DNA from: Saccharina japonica
Taxonomy: Eukaryota; Sar; Phaeophyceae; Laminariales; Laminariaceae
NCBI GenBank assembly: GCA_008828725.1
Contig: MEHQ01000067.1
Location: forward strand, 841,197-905,196
Reading direction: 5' to 3'
Length of the DNA stretch: 64,000 nucleotides
Notes under the pieces: model-generated
What the model was told of the DNA's origin: nothing
Databases searched by the model: none
Seen by the model: only the letters and a program-made list of their open reading frames with translations
Shown here: positions 10,812 through 22,990 of the stretch, one piece after another
Position numbering within the stretch: the stretch's first letter is position 1
Layout of the letters: each line of letters opens with the position of its first letter
Translations under genes and position numbers: made by a program

Positions 10812-13800
10812 GTATGCAATATGCTTGTTTTTTTCGCATCCCATATATTATCTTCGCCCTTCCTTTGTCTCTCCTTCCTGTTAATAGTCGTAACTCAGAT
10901 CCGGGGTCACAAAGTAGGCTCCTCTCCCTCCTCCCCCACTACGGTTTTTACCTTGCATTTTTATCACGAGGAAATTTCAGCACTTTCTTCCCTCGTCAAC
11001 TCTCTCTCGTCGAATTGTGCTCACCCACGCAATTTGTATGAATACATCCCAGTATTGACCAGCGTTTACTATTAATATGTGCAAGAACTCGAGATTTTGC
11101 TGGGTAGATCGCGGTGCTGACCACAGCAGCAGTACCGGTGGTTGCAGATATGATACGCACCTGCTGTAATGTATGATATCACCAAGCAGTAGTAGTGTAA
11201 GTGTTGCAATTGCACACGAGACAGTCATACTGGTGCCCCGGCATCCCGACGTTTTTCTTGGAAGGAGAACGTAGGTATTACGGGAGATGATAGCGGAATC
11301 CGACGCAAGTCGACGAGGGAAGAGAGTGCTGAAATCTTCTCGCGATAAAAACGCAAGGCAAGTATGATATAGAACCGTAGTGGGGAGGGGGGAGAAGAGC
11401 CTACCTAGTGACCATGTTAGGATCTGAGTTACGTACGACAAAAGAGCTACAGAGGGAGAGAGAAAAGAAGGGCGAAGATAATAAATGGGATGGACAAAAA
11501 AAAAAAAGTGAAAAAAATAGGACCTACGGTACACCCTAAAACCTAGATAGTTAGGGTTAGGGTTAGTGTACAATATATTTGGTCCTATTTGCTAGTGTTT
11601 AGTATAGTGTTTACTATGCTCCCCTGCAACAGGGTACATAGGGCGACGTGACGTGGCCTGCGACGGGGGGGCGTGTTCGATACCTGGTACCTGATACCTG
11701 GTACCTGGTTTGTTTTTGGCGGCTTTGGCTGCTGTGTGATGCTGTGTGATGCTGTCAGGCCAGTGCGTCACGTTCGGGTAGTGTACTGCTGTAATACGAT
11801 ATTGCAATCTTACAAAATAGACCCAAGTCAGAACATGCTGTCAGTCAGAACATGCGGTTGTTCGGAGGGGATTGAAGAGCAAACCTGATACACTGCTGTT
11901 TTGGGTATGATACCGATGCACCGACGTTACAAGTTCGTCGACAGTATTCAGTATTTCGACAGCATTTCGACAATCATAGGCATAATTACGTATTTGTGTT
12001 ATTTGTGTCATTATCATAGTGGTAAAACAGTGTTTTTTCTGCCACGATGTTGAGCCAAACGGTTCGCAAACCCGTTCGCCGCCAGGCGAGACGCATGCTC
12101 GTCAACGTATTCGTATACCAGGTATTTGCATACCGGGTGCATATAATATATGGTGCCGTGCATACGATCTACCTGGTACTGCTGTATTTGTTACGAGACA
12201 ACGGCGGTGTATATGGCGCTATTATCATAATGTATTAATAGTAGGCGCAGATAACGACCAACATCTACGTGCATATACGTATATAGCGTGTGGCATTATG
12301 TTGACATACATATGATGTCAATGCGAAGCAAATATGGAAAACGTTCCTTGCACGCGTGTCAAAAGTATGAAACTTACCTGGAAATGCCGTGGGGCGTGGT
12401 GACGGCCAGTGCAGCATCGTCATTATTGCTTATGGAGTGCCTTCTTTCTTTTCCCAGGGCCATACGGTATGAGTTCGGTTGCATCACACCACGCAAAACG
12501 TATCACATCATCTTACCCTATACCCGTATAACACGGAAGAAAGCACACACCGCCACATGAGCATGAGCACACCCTAACCCATACCTTTTTAAGGTCCGGG
12601 GTTACGTTGAATACCGCACCCCCCATATACCATATATACGGAGGTGCGTCTGAAACCGCCTCTTAACTCCAAAATTATCACACCACCTACTCCTAGTCGA
12701 TGCTGATGCCATTCACCCACAACATTGCTACTACCCCCACTGTGCCCTGAGCCCCAAACCACCGCCCGTAGGAAGTTTGTGGCCGATCAGGGAGTCACGT
12801 GTCAATTGTACCATTGACTCGAAAACAACCTACCCGTACGTACGTAGCGCGTACCTGGTATTTTTGTTGTTGCGGGCGTCGGCTAAAGTAAAAAAAGGTT
12901 TAATATCATCATGGCAGCTGTTAGTTTTCAGCGGAGCAAGGGACTATTAATAGTCGGAGTTGCAATCTTGAGGAGTCTTGACATCATTGTATTCCTTGGC
13001 GGTACCTGTATCCAGGGCATACCGTACGGTGTTTAGGGCTCCGGCACCTGTTTCCTGTTGCATCAAGAGCGCAACGTGAGCTGGAAAGCGTGTTGCGCTC
13101 ACGCGCCGCAGGCGTGTAAACCCCCCCACAGGGGGCGCCCCGCAGGGCCGCTGGAGGCTACCCCCCCCCGCGCGCTTGGTGCAAGCAATGTCTGCCTGGT
13201 TGGTGAAAACCCAACATGCTCCATCCCGGCATTGTAGGGATGCGAGGGTCTATGGTCATACGACCCCGGCCTTGCACGACATGAGTAACCCCCCCCCCCG
13301 ACAAACGCGTTAATATACAACGCCCGAAAAACACTTGACAAAGTGTGTTTGAACACCAAAACATTGTATTTTACCACCACCGGAACAAAAAAAAGGTCCC
13401 TCAACTACCTTTCCCGCCTCCGACGGGAAAGGCAAGCCCAACAAATTTTCCGCCTGCGGCGAAAAAGGTTGCGTGGCGAAAAACTTCGTGTTGCGCTAAA
13501 CAGGAGGGAATCCCAACCCGGAATTTGCGCCAGAGCCAGGGCTACTTCATGCCCTACGGGTATAACCGCTCTGCGGCATTGAAGCAAGGCGGGGATCTTT
13601 GTTACCATCTCCGGTTTCAGGCGGGGGCCTTACCATGTGCCATCACCGGCAGTATTGCGTGGGAATGGAAACGCAAGCTGGTTTCAGCTTAAAGCCCCTC
13701 ACACGTTGTTAGCACACCCCTTGATATCATTGTTTATCACACCCGGTGTTATCATTGCTATCACACCCCCTTTGTTGTCGACCCTCTTGGTATCACACCC

Positions 13801-16800
13801 CCTTGTTATTACGCCATCTATCTGTAGTCTGGCCGAGGTATGATATAATACGTATATTAATGCTCCTTGCGAGCAGATACCAGGTATGCATCAAGGCTGT
13901 ACAATAGTCTGGCCTCGCTTTAGGAATACCCTGCTGTCGCCGTCGGTGCTGGAGTGGTAAATGCAATATATAATATGTATGCATGCTATTAATATATACG
14001 CTATATGCACTCGTATATGACTGCTGTCGGTGATTACACTTCCACCCCAACGGCATAGCGGAATACTCGGTCATATTGTTATATTACTTCCTCCGCAGCG
14101 GCTTAGCTTTTACGCCACATAGGCACGTAGTCAGCTACAGCGTTATTCATACCAGGTGTTTATTGACCGATGTACAGTAGTATTAATAGTGTTCAGCCCT
14201 AACTTCCATGCCGGTATACAGCAGTAGTGCTCAGCTCTATTCTGTGGCCACTATTAAATAGTTATCGTTTGCACCCTGGTATTTTACACATCTCAGCCCT
14301 ACAGTCCTACAGCAATACCCGCACGAGTAGTACAGAGCAGAGCAGTAGGCAGTAGGACCGACTGTTACCATCTGCTTATATTCTGCGTTACAATGTACCA
14401 GTACCTGTACCTGTAGTATCTCTGTGTCGTGGTCTTGTGACCACAACACATACATATATGCACGCTCGGTCGTCCGCGGAATCGCATCGAGGTTCGTTGG
14501 GCTCGTCTCTTGCGGTTCCTAACTCGTCCGGCGCCTCTCTGTCTGTACCCTCCGTGCCGCTACTCGTATCCGTGGCTGCTGCCTGGCTGTGCCGTGACTC
14601 TGTGCAGGGTGGGGCGTCGATTGCCTTCCCCATCATGACCCTGGCGTTCGGCATCCTTCCGATCGTGGCCCGTGACTTTAGCTTCATGATCCAGAGCGCG
14701 GGGATGACAGCAGCCGCGGCTACGATTGCTCTGATGCGGGTGCAGGTGGAAATGCACTCCGTGGTGTGGGCGACTGTCGGCGGACTGTTCGGCCTTATCT
14801 TGGGACTCGAGGAGGTGAGCAAGTCTCTCGATAATACTCGTGTGTACCGAAGCTGACTATTATTAATAATAGCCTGATTGCCAAGGTTAGGGTTGTGAAC
14901 CAAAAAACGAAAGTCGGCTTTTTGGTCGTTTTTTCTCTGCGTGCCTTACCCGTTTTGTTGCTCTTGTTGGTCTGGGATGACGAGTGACGGTTAGAGGCGT
15001 ATCATTTGGCGCTTAAACTTGGCAAAAACAGTAGTAATAGTAACATTCCCTGCCTTCCATGTTCCATGTCGCCACTCCTCTATCATACACAGTGCGTTCG
15101 CTACAAGATAAAGGATACCAGGTATATACATAAAGGCGGTGCATTCATGGAGGGCTTTTTATTTCAACACTAGGCGTGAAGGCCGTCACGTAAAAAAGAA
15201 AACCAAACACGTCGTGTCCGCACGTCGGTCCGTCGGTTGTCGGTTGATGGTTCTAACTTCTAACGATTGAATGGTTGATTGATTGATTGATATCGGGTCA
15301 GGCGCTCCCCCCCAGAGCCATAATGGAGGAGGACGTGGGATCGACACGCGATCTTCTTTATTCTCCTTTTTCGCATGCCCAGGAAGCACGGCCATACTCC
15401 CGCATGGCCGCTCCCACGCTTATCTCGCCCGCACCCACCTCATCCCGCCCCACCCGCCGCACCCTACGACCCCACCCGCCGCACCCAACCACCCCACCCG
15501 CCCCTGACCCGCCTCCGATGTGATGCGCCGAGTAGATCGCCCCGAGACTGGAGCCGGCGTTCTCCAAGATGATCTTCGTCTGCACCTGGGCGGCGTTCGC
15601 GTTGTCTCTGTTCTGGCTCAATCGCATGTACGGCCGCCGCGTTTTCTTCTCCATTCCTTCCTGGGAAGATGGCATCATGTGGAGGTCGATTGTGCCCGGA
15701 ACCTCTCTGAGCGTTACCCTCAACTGGAAGGCGTGCGTGCTGGTCATGTGTGGCTTCGTGGGCGGAATTTTCAGCTCTATTTCCGGCAGGTGGGCAGTGA
15801 GCAAGAGTTAAAGGCTATGATAGCGCTAGCACTAGCTGCTGGGCTGTTCGGATTTGCACGTAAATTAATTCCGGTTGTATCATATCATGTGCAGCAGGAG
15901 TTGCTGTAGATTTGTATGGCATACATGGTACCAAACAGGACTAGGGCGCCACGTGGGCCTCCGGCGGCTCCTGCGGGGGGCTGCTTATGTTTCTGCACTT
16001 TGTGGCTTGTGGGTGGGAGCAGGGTGCCAAATGGGATGGGCCATCTGCGGGGTGACAGCAGTTCCAAGCAGTACCAAATGGGAACAGTGTGTCTGAATGT
16101 GCTGCAGTAGACCAACATAGATGCAGTCTTCAATAGGCCTGGTGCTCGGGTTTGTGCGGCTCTCTCAATGCACATGCGGTGGATGCAGTTCGTTGACGCA
16201 CCATCATGAGAACTGCTGCTCTTCTTATTTTACGACGAAAGAACATACCAAACTTACCATAAACTGGTTCACACTCCTGTGTTGTTGTGGCATAAAGATG
16301 GCCTAGCCTTGACGCATCAGGGTAACCTGTGAACGAGTGGTGCACTTAATCCTACAGCTCATCGGACCTATACATACTGTTTGATGTATATATACAGATA
16401 TGCGCACGCACCGCTGTAACGACCTTCTGGGGGAGCAGACGAAGCATATAGTGTGTGATCATAGCGCCGTGGCACAGCTGCTGGGCTGCCTGGAGAGAAC
16501 ACCGCTGATCTCTAAAGCACAACCGACCGCGTAGAGACGCACGTTGAACGATCAGCGATGGGTGTGTTCGGTTCTTAGCCCTAACCTACCCCTAACCCTG
16601 CTCGCTTCATTCTATGGTCTATGATCCAACCCTGCTCGCTTGATGCAGGGCGTTCCGTGGCCCTCTCCACCCCCAGGCATTACAGTAACCGATGCGCTGC
16701 CTGCTGTACATACGATATACATATCATAGTAACCGTTGCGCTGGCTGCTTTATAAACGTATCATATGATGTTACCCGATTCGCCCACACAGCAGTGGAAC

Positions 16801-17814
16801 CGTTGTGGTATACGTACTCTAAAGCGGGGTGGTATACTCCGCTAAGGAAGGTTCAGGTTTCATTCGTATCCCTTCTCTATCGCTTCGCTTCTCTTGCTGC
16901 TATGCTTGTTTTTTTTGTGCGTTCCAGCGGTATCGACATCTGCACGTTCTCGATCCTCACGCTCCTCTTCCGAGTATCGGAGAAGGTGGCGACCCCTACT
17001 AGCGTGGTTCTCATGGCTATGAACACTCTCGCAGGGTTCATGTACCGACAGCTGGCCATGGGCGGAGTGGAGAGCGAGGCGACCAGATTTTTCATCGTCT
17101 GCGTCCCCGTTGTCGTTGTTGGTGAGTCACTCACGAGTCACTCACGAGTCACTCATGAGTCACTCATGAGTCACTCACGAGTCATGAGCCAGTCCAGCCG
17201 GTGGTCGTTTGCTTGTAGCTTGTACATTTTTATGTTTCACCGCCCTGCTTGTGGGTGCGTTCGTTCGTGCATTCGGGTATGTTGTTTTTCCGCACGGCTA
17301 CTGCACCGTACGGTACGATATGCTGCGGTACGGTACGGTACGAGTGAGCGGACAGGAGGGGGTCCCTTCATCATTTGCCGTTTGTTTCTTACGCATGCCG
17401 TGTTGATAATTGGTGATTACGGTAAGTGGCGCAGTATCGGTTGCCGTTGCCGGGCATAGGGCGGCACACAACATTACACATCATTACGACGATTTGTTTG
17501 CTGTGCTTTGAAGTCGTTTCAGGATGTACGCAGCAGTGTACAGACGCGGGACGGGTGTAAGCGTATTGTAAGCACGTCCCGACGCGGTGCGACGTCTTTC
17601 TTGGAGCAAGCGGCGTATAGTGTATGATAACACAATAGACGGGGAAGGTAGGCCATTGTGGTAGTCTCACTATAACAGTAGGTACGTTAAGGCCTGGTCT
17701 GAGCCTGAAGGTTAGGCCCGCCGTGCCAGCGACGGGAAGTTCCGCCCGGTGCGGTGTGGTCGGTTGTCGGACTGGAATCGCTTTGGAGTACTCCAGAGTT
17801 GTTTTGTTATGTAG

Positions 17815-17903
<89 letters not shown>

Positions 17904-19989
17904 AGTGGTGGTGTGCTTGTCGCTGTGGTTGTGCTGTTGTTGTTGTTGTTATTGGGAGTTGTTGTTTTTTTGGACCCTGTGCAGTGACCACGGGCTAGCC
18001 TTCTACTCGTAGTAGTCCAGCGCCCTTAACAAGCAATAACGTACTAACGCTTGTCATGAGTCGCCTCATGCGTCGACGTTGGACTGCTGCTGTGGCTTGC
18101 TACCTTGTCCATTCGTGTTTATACTGGTACTGGTTTGGTGCTTTGTCGGGGGTCAGTGGGTGCGTGCTCTCGAACTGGTGCGCCTTCAAACCGGAGCATG
18201 CGCCTTCAGCTCTTTCAGGAGCGAATGCCCCACAGCTGCAGCAAAAGCCGTTTAAGCGACATCTCACGCACGCATGTGGCGTTGTCGCACGTACACTGAC
18301 CCCTCGGCGACACATCGACGGCCCTTGTTTGTATCCGCAGGCGCCCCCCTGGGCTCGCTTCTCGGGTCCCACTTCCACCGCCTGGTCCTTGCATCCATGG
18401 TTTACATTACGGACGGCGTTCAGTTCATCGGCGCCCTTTTCGTCGTCCAACCCTGGTCTCACCACAAGACTGACACCCCTCTGTGAGTGCTGGGAGTGCT
18501 GGGAGTGCTGGCTTTGCGGTATATACTTACTTACAGTAGCTCAGTTCTAGTTATCTTTCCCTTGTCCTGCTTATCGCTCCTATTGCTCTGGTTTACCGTG
18601 AGGTCCACGGTCATTGGCCGTTGTCGCCAGGGACACTCTTTTGTCTGGCGAGAGGTGCCATTCCGTCCTTGGCACTGCTGGTAGTACCGCCCTCCTCCCT
18701 GTACAAATAAGAACCTGAGATCATGGCTCAGGATCGGTTTCTTAGTTAAGAAAAAAAACCGCCTTGCACACTAAATTCTACTCTAGAGTACCGCCCTCCT
18801 CACAAGAAATAAGAACCTGAGATAATGGCTCAGGATCGGTTTCTTATTTAAGAAATGGGAGCCGCTTTGCACACTAAATTATATTGTACAGTACCGCCCT
18901 CCTCACTGTACAAATAAGAACCTGACATAATGGCTCAGGATCGGTTTCTTATTTAAGAAAAGGGAGCCGCCTTGCACACTAAATTCTACTGCACAGTACC
19001 GCCCTCCTGGTTGTACAAATAAGAACCTGAGATCATGGCTCAGGCTCAGTTTTTTATTTAGGAAAAAGGAGCCGCCTTGCACACTAAATTCAGTATAACT
19101 GCGCCCGAAGTTGTTATTTGCCCGGAAGTGTTGTGGCATGCCTGGTTTCGTTTTATGGGGTGTAGCATATATAGAGCATGTAGTGGACCTGGCAGGCAGC
19201 CGAGGTGAACGTGAATTGCTGGTGCTGGATGACATGTACGACTGCGGCGGAGCGCTTTGACCCAGAAAAATCAACCGAGATGCGGGACACTGTTCGATCA
19301 CGTGGTTGTGTCACGTTACGCAGCTATATACCCGTATACCCGTAGTGCAATGCACTATGAATAGAACGCGTCGCTCAAGTTGCCCCCCGTGCCTTCACAT
19401 TGCATACCTGGTATCATACCCCTTTCCTCTTGGTGTTGGTGGGGCGCCTCGTGCTTGCCTGCCTTGTCTCTTCTCGATGCTCGTGGCCAAACCGTTCCTA
19501 TTGCACTGCTTGTCATGCTTGAAGCGTTCTTGTGTGGTTCTAGAATTTTGCCCCTGATAGGCCCGCCATCATGTCCATCATAGACATGTAGACACCTATC
19601 TTACATCTTACACTATCAATGGCGTTTCTTGCTCGATGTCGCTCCATATATTTCCCACATCTCGCCTTAGACAGGTGGCCGTACCGAGTTAACCCCGCTG
19701 CGAATTTTGGTAAGAAATCTTGTTGGCTCGGTCCTCACGCCTGACCCGACCCCTTCACCTCCCTCAAATGTTTCCCGTCGCCGCTCTACCCCCACTTGTC
19801 CACTGCCGCAGATCACTGTCCATCACCTCAGTGGCTATTCTCATCCTCGGTGGCATGTTGTTCTCGGCGCTTGCCAAGGCTGGATCATACCTCCTAGACA
19901 AGGAAGAATCCAAAGCGGAATACCAGGACGCCGACGGAAAGCAACAAGACGTGTCCGCAGCCGTGCGGGCAGGAGGCGACAAAGCTTAG
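10616..19989 (+). CDS. TauE/SafE-family membrane permease, six exons, 5' end missing
   Basis: A multi-pass membrane protein resembling the sulfite exporter TauE/SafE family (Pfam PF01925), which moves small organic or sulfur anions across membranes. The substrate here is unknown. Exons are 10616-10811, 14608-14814, 15536-15789, 16928-17121, 18341-18482 and 19812-19989. All have AG acceptors, each of the five introns has a GT donor, and all phases match, giving 389 residues plus stop. Two halves are visible, as usual for the family: a first repeat with GGASIAFPIMTLAFGILP and a second with SGSGIDICTFSILTLLFRVS followed by ATPTSVVLMAMNT. GAPLGSLLG follows near the C-terminal helices. A charged tail ends at the stop. 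The first exon enters needing two bases from an upstream exon that I could not find, so the true N-terminus is unknown. Introns are 0.7 to 3.8 kb. Confidence 0.85.
10825..11025 (-). repeat. Dispersed repeat family R1 copy, inside permease intron
   Basis: Contains CATCCCATATATTATCTTCG, AACTCAGATCCGGGGTCACA and CAGCACTTTCTTCCCTCGTC. Opposite in orientation to the next copy 260 bp downstream. Confidence 0.85.
11283..11500 (+). repeat. Dispersed repeat family R1 copy, inverted partner
   Basis: Contains GACGAGGGAAGAGAGTGCTG, AGGATCTGAGTTACG and GGCGAAGATAATAAATGGGA. Together with the copy at 10825-11025 it forms a ~680-bp inverted arrangement in the first recognised permease intron. Confidence 0.85.
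13100..13300 (-). repeat. Dispersed repeat family R2 copy, reverse orientation
   Basis: Inverse of the R2 pattern: GGTTGGTGAAAACCCAACAT, CCCGGCATTGTAGGGATGCG and a C run at 13291-13300 that corresponds to the G run at the other end of plus-strand copies. Confidence 0.82.
13385..13830. other. Segment of unusual composition in a permease intron
   Basis: Has GC-rich hairpins (CCGCCTCCGACGGGAAAGG and TTTTCCGCCTGCGGCGAAAA) unlike the flanks, then an ATCACACCC-type degenerate repeat from about 13735. An open frame ends near 13692 with WEWKRKLVSA, but I recognise no domain. Confidence 0.45.
14608..14814 (+). CDS. TauE/SafE-like permease, exon carrying the first family repeat
   Basis: It begins GGASIAFPIMTLAFGILPIV directly after ATSE of the previous exon and ends VGGLFGLILGLEE at GAG|GTGAGC. 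It contains about two transmembrane helices. Phase 0 on both sides. Confidence 0.87.
15536..15789 (+). CDS. TauE/SafE-like permease, central exon
   Basis: It reads IAPRLEPAFSKMIFVCTWAA with helix FALSLFWL, an extramembrane loop (PSWEDGIMWRSIVPG) and a second helix LVMCGFVGGIFSSISG. Acceptor GAGTAG, donor AG|GTGGGC, phase 2 out. The loop between the two family halves is here. Confidence 0.85.
16928..17121 (+). CDS. TauE/SafE-like permease, exon carrying the second family repeat
   Basis: It completes the split serine to give SISGSGIDICTFSILTLLF and continues RVSEKVATPTSVVLMAMNT, the most family-specific stretch, then a final helix IVCVPVVVVG. Acceptor TTCCAG, donor G|GTGAGT. The intron begins with an 11-bp tandem repeat. 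Confidence 0.9.
17122..17188. repeat. 11-bp tandem repeat starting at a splice donor
   Basis: GAGTCACTCA(C/T) repeated five to six times. The first unit overlaps the GTGAGT donor of the exon ending at 17121. Confidence 0.9.
17815..17888. repeat. (TTG)n microsatellite, about 25 units
   Basis: Long pure TTG run followed by GTG repeats, in the intron after the second-repeat exon. The frames it opens encode only poly-V, L, C or Q. Confidence 0.95.
18341..18482 (+). CDS. TauE/SafE-like permease, GAPLG exon
   Basis: It reads (G)APLGSLLGSHFHRLVLASMV, then ITDGVQFIGALFVVQPW. A GAPxG turn before the last helices is typical of the family. Acceptor CCGCAG, donor CT|GTGAGT, followed at once by a 9-bp tandem repeat. 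Confidence 0.86.
18684..19092. repeat. Tandem array, four units of 103-105 bp
   Basis: Units start with GTACCGCCCTCC at 18684, 18788, 18891 and 18996. Each contains CCTGAGATNATGGCTCAGG, a short hairpin, and ends CCGCCTTGCACACTAAATT. Lies in the last permease intron. Confidence 0.93.
19812..19989 (+). CDS. TauE/SafE-like permease, last exon and stop
   Basis: It encodes the last transmembrane helix SITSVAILILGGMLFSALAK and a hydrophilic tail rich in E, K, D and Q ending GGDKA and TAG. The acceptor CCGCAG restores the split codon from the previous exon. A possible AATAAA-like signal lies about 35 bp after the stop. Confidence 0.83.
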
Positions 19990-20109
19990 GCTGCTGCAGG
20001 CAGATGCGTGGGTTTCGGGGAAATAAACAAGAAATCGCGCTAGAGGCGCCACCATCGGGGGGCGGAGGGGAAGGGTGGGGTGTACCCAGTGTACCCATGA
20101 CGTGCATGG

Positions 20110-21000
20110 CAGTAATCCACCCCTCGAGCGGCGTAGGCGTGGTCTAGAGAGGAAGCTAGAGAGCGGATGTGAAACGCATAAGCTTTGCAGAACACATAAC
20201 ACTGTCTGTAGTTTCGGTCAGCATGCCCCCAATATTCAATATTGAAGATTGAAGAGGGCGGGGTGCAGCATGTCGGTTGTCGGGTATGCTCACGGTGTAG
20301 CTGCCCGTAGTCCCCGAGTGGCGTGCCACTTGAATCATGGCGCCAAGGGTCTGAGTGTGTTTGATTTTGATCTGGTGACGGTGTCGCGTATGTGTGTGGG
20401 GCGGTAAGTGGCGGTCGAAAGTGCACTCCCTGGCGACACAAGTGTTGTATTGGCCAATCGCGAAGTCCTGAGTGTGTGTGTCGGGGGATATAAAATAGTA
20501 AAAATAGTAAAAATAGTAAAAATTTGGGCGAGTGTTCAGGCGATGCAGAGCGGAACTCCAGTAAACTACGTACGTACGTAGGTTGTTTGTAACGGCCGAT
20601 GTATTCTATATATATATCGTAGGTACTTCATATGTATATTTATATATTGCGTAGGGCTACGCACGTTTTTTTTTTTTTTTTTTGCTCTGTGTGCTTGACG
20701 CAGCAGAGTGTCCGATGTCCGGACCCTATTATTTATAGTACACTATCAGTACACTATTACGCTTTTAGTAAGGTCGGCCATTCAGGCAACATGCAACAGG
20801 CAACAGGGTTGGTTGCTGCGCTGTCGGCGGCAATGTGTTGGGGTTAGGCTTTTTGCGGCAGCTTGTGCTTTACATATTTTATAGTTTCCTCCTGAATTCG
20901 ATTTATCCTGATCGAGCGATCCGTGAGGGCCACTGGAGAAGGAAAATGGCGTGACCCCCCCGGCTTGTGCAAGCTTTTACGATGCTACGATGCAGAGCAG
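20110..21000. other. No gene recognised
   Basis: Intergenic after the permease stop. Contains a 9-bp AAAAATAGT repeat (20490-20522), a T16 run near 20665 and a GTACGTACGTAC tract. Confidence 0.5.
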
Positions 21001-21870
21001 TTCTTGTGTTTAGAAACAGGACTGCTATATAGATTTTCTTGTAGTGAAGTGCTCCGGGACCTTCATCCACACCTACCGGTATTTTACGTATTATTTTTTG
21101 CGTGGTGCATGATAGATGGCCGCGCGCGTCGGAGTGAGTGTGACGCTTTGTTGTGTTGCTAGCTGTTGCTAGCTTTTGCTAGCTGTTGCTAGTTTTTGCT
21201 AGCTTTTGCTAGCTTTTGCTATAATAGGTGTTGCTAGGCATGGGCGTGGGAAGTAAAAACGAATCCTTGCTCACAGGCGGGACTGTTGCCTAACCCTCGC
21301 ACAGTGCTACAGTTCATATATATAGGTAGGTTGACAGGATTGAGCTCGGTGCTATATGCAAGGTTGAGCTCGGTGCTATATGCGATAGGGACGGAAACGG
21401 CAGCCAACCACAACAACTGCCGTCTGTGCTCGCCGCCCCGTCAAAGTAACATACCTATTAATAAGTGTCTGCATTTTGGATTTTTTGTATGTTTTCTGGA
21501 AACTGCATGCCGGTATTTATGTGCTCCCACGCCTTTTTCTTGCGTGGTACATGACAGATGTCTGCGCGCATCCGAGTGGGAGTAGCGTTTTTAGTTTTGC
21601 TAGACATGGGGCATGGGTGGCACCTCTTGTGTTGAGTACGTAACATAGTTGAGTAACCTAACTACTATACGTACATACTACGTACCGCCTGTGTTTTGGG
21701 GTTTGTTCTGGAAACTGCGTATTTTATATGCTCCCACGACTTGGTGTAGACCCTTTTTCTTGCGTGGTACATGACAGATGTCTGCGTGCGTCCGAGTGAG
21801 AGCTGCGTAATTATTTTTGCTAGGCATGGACGTGGGGGGTAAGACGAGTCCTTTCTCAAAGGCGAGTGTT
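21000..21870. repeat. Degenerate direct repeat, three units
   Basis: Blocks near 21090, 21540 and 21770 share TTGCGTGGTACATGACAGAT and (C/G)GAGTG(A/G)GAG, each followed by a GCTAG-rich tract and GGCATGG(G/A)CGTGG. The first unit is the most diverged. Confidence 0.8.
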
Positions 21871-22309
21871 GGCGTGCTACAGTAGTGTTGCTGTAGTGTT
21901 GAGCCTCGGCTTGGCCAAGGTATCATGTGTAATATACCTGGTATCAGGTATATATATATATACTTAAGTATAATACTCTAGCTCTGCGGTGAGTAGAGCC
22001 CAGTGTAGGTGTGAGTACAGGGAGGGGAGGTTTGCTGGGAAGAGATGAGATGGACAGAATATTCGCCAACGAAGGTTAGGCTTGGTGCTAAAGGGGCAAA
22101 AAAAACGGGTTTTCTTCGGATCGCGGTTATGGCTACGTATGCCTTTTAACAAGTAGCGCCAACTAAAAATATATGCTAAAATAAATGCCGTACCAACTAA
22201 GGTGGGCAAAGCGCATACATTTTGGGCCCGTATCGAACGGATGTTGGTGGCCTCGCGTCGAGGAAGCTTACGGTTTATATGACCCAAGCCCTTTTTTTTC
22301 ATTTTGTAC

Positions 22310-22990
22310 TTGCTGCGTTTTTCGTTTGTGAGCCAGTTGATTCTGGGGTTTTATAGCTTTGCGCGAAAAGGTGGTGCACGTAACAACCGTGCTCTTGTAG
22401 CTCTTGCATTGTAGTCGGGGTCACGCCATTAATAGTGTCTTGTGTTGTGTGTCTTGGGGTTAGGGCTGTCGGGGCGGGTGATTGCGTCAAGGCCCGAGCG
22501 TTGACGGAGTGGTATAGCAGCATTTGCCATCGAACCGACAAATCGAGTGGCAATATATTTGGCGACGCAATTATATGTTGTTCGATGCTCTACGTATGTA
22601 CCCGCAGTATGCCAATGCGGGCAAAGCACTAACAGGTGTGCCCGCATCGCTTCGACCGGGTGTCAATAGCCTCGTCTCGAGGAAGGTTACCGGTTATTAG
22701 TTATTAAACGAATGGCCGAGCGCTTTTTACTATTTCTGTTTGTATTTTTCGTTTGTGAGCCAGGTGATTCTGGGGTTTTAATGCAAAAAGTGGTGTATGC
22801 ATACATACATACGTAGGCATGCTGTTGCAAGTATGGGTGGCGCTAGTTTTGTCTTGGGGTTGGAGCTGTCGCAGCGGGCGTTCGTGTCAAAGCCGCACAA
22901 GGCTTAAAAATAGTATGCAGCATTTGCCATCGTACCGTCTAATCGATTGGCGATGCATTCGGCGACGCAATTATATATTGTACGATGCTC
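22310..22990. repeat. Direct repeat pair about 400 bp apart
   Basis: Units at about 22316-22600 and 22740-22990 share TTTTTCGTTTGTGAGCCAG, GATTCTGGGGTTTTA and GCATTTGCCATCG, followed by GGCGACGCAATTATAT. Confidence 0.85.

Noticed and set aside
17389..17991. Minus-strand 200-codon frame with poly-Q
   Set aside because: Produced by the TTG microsatellite within a permease intron.
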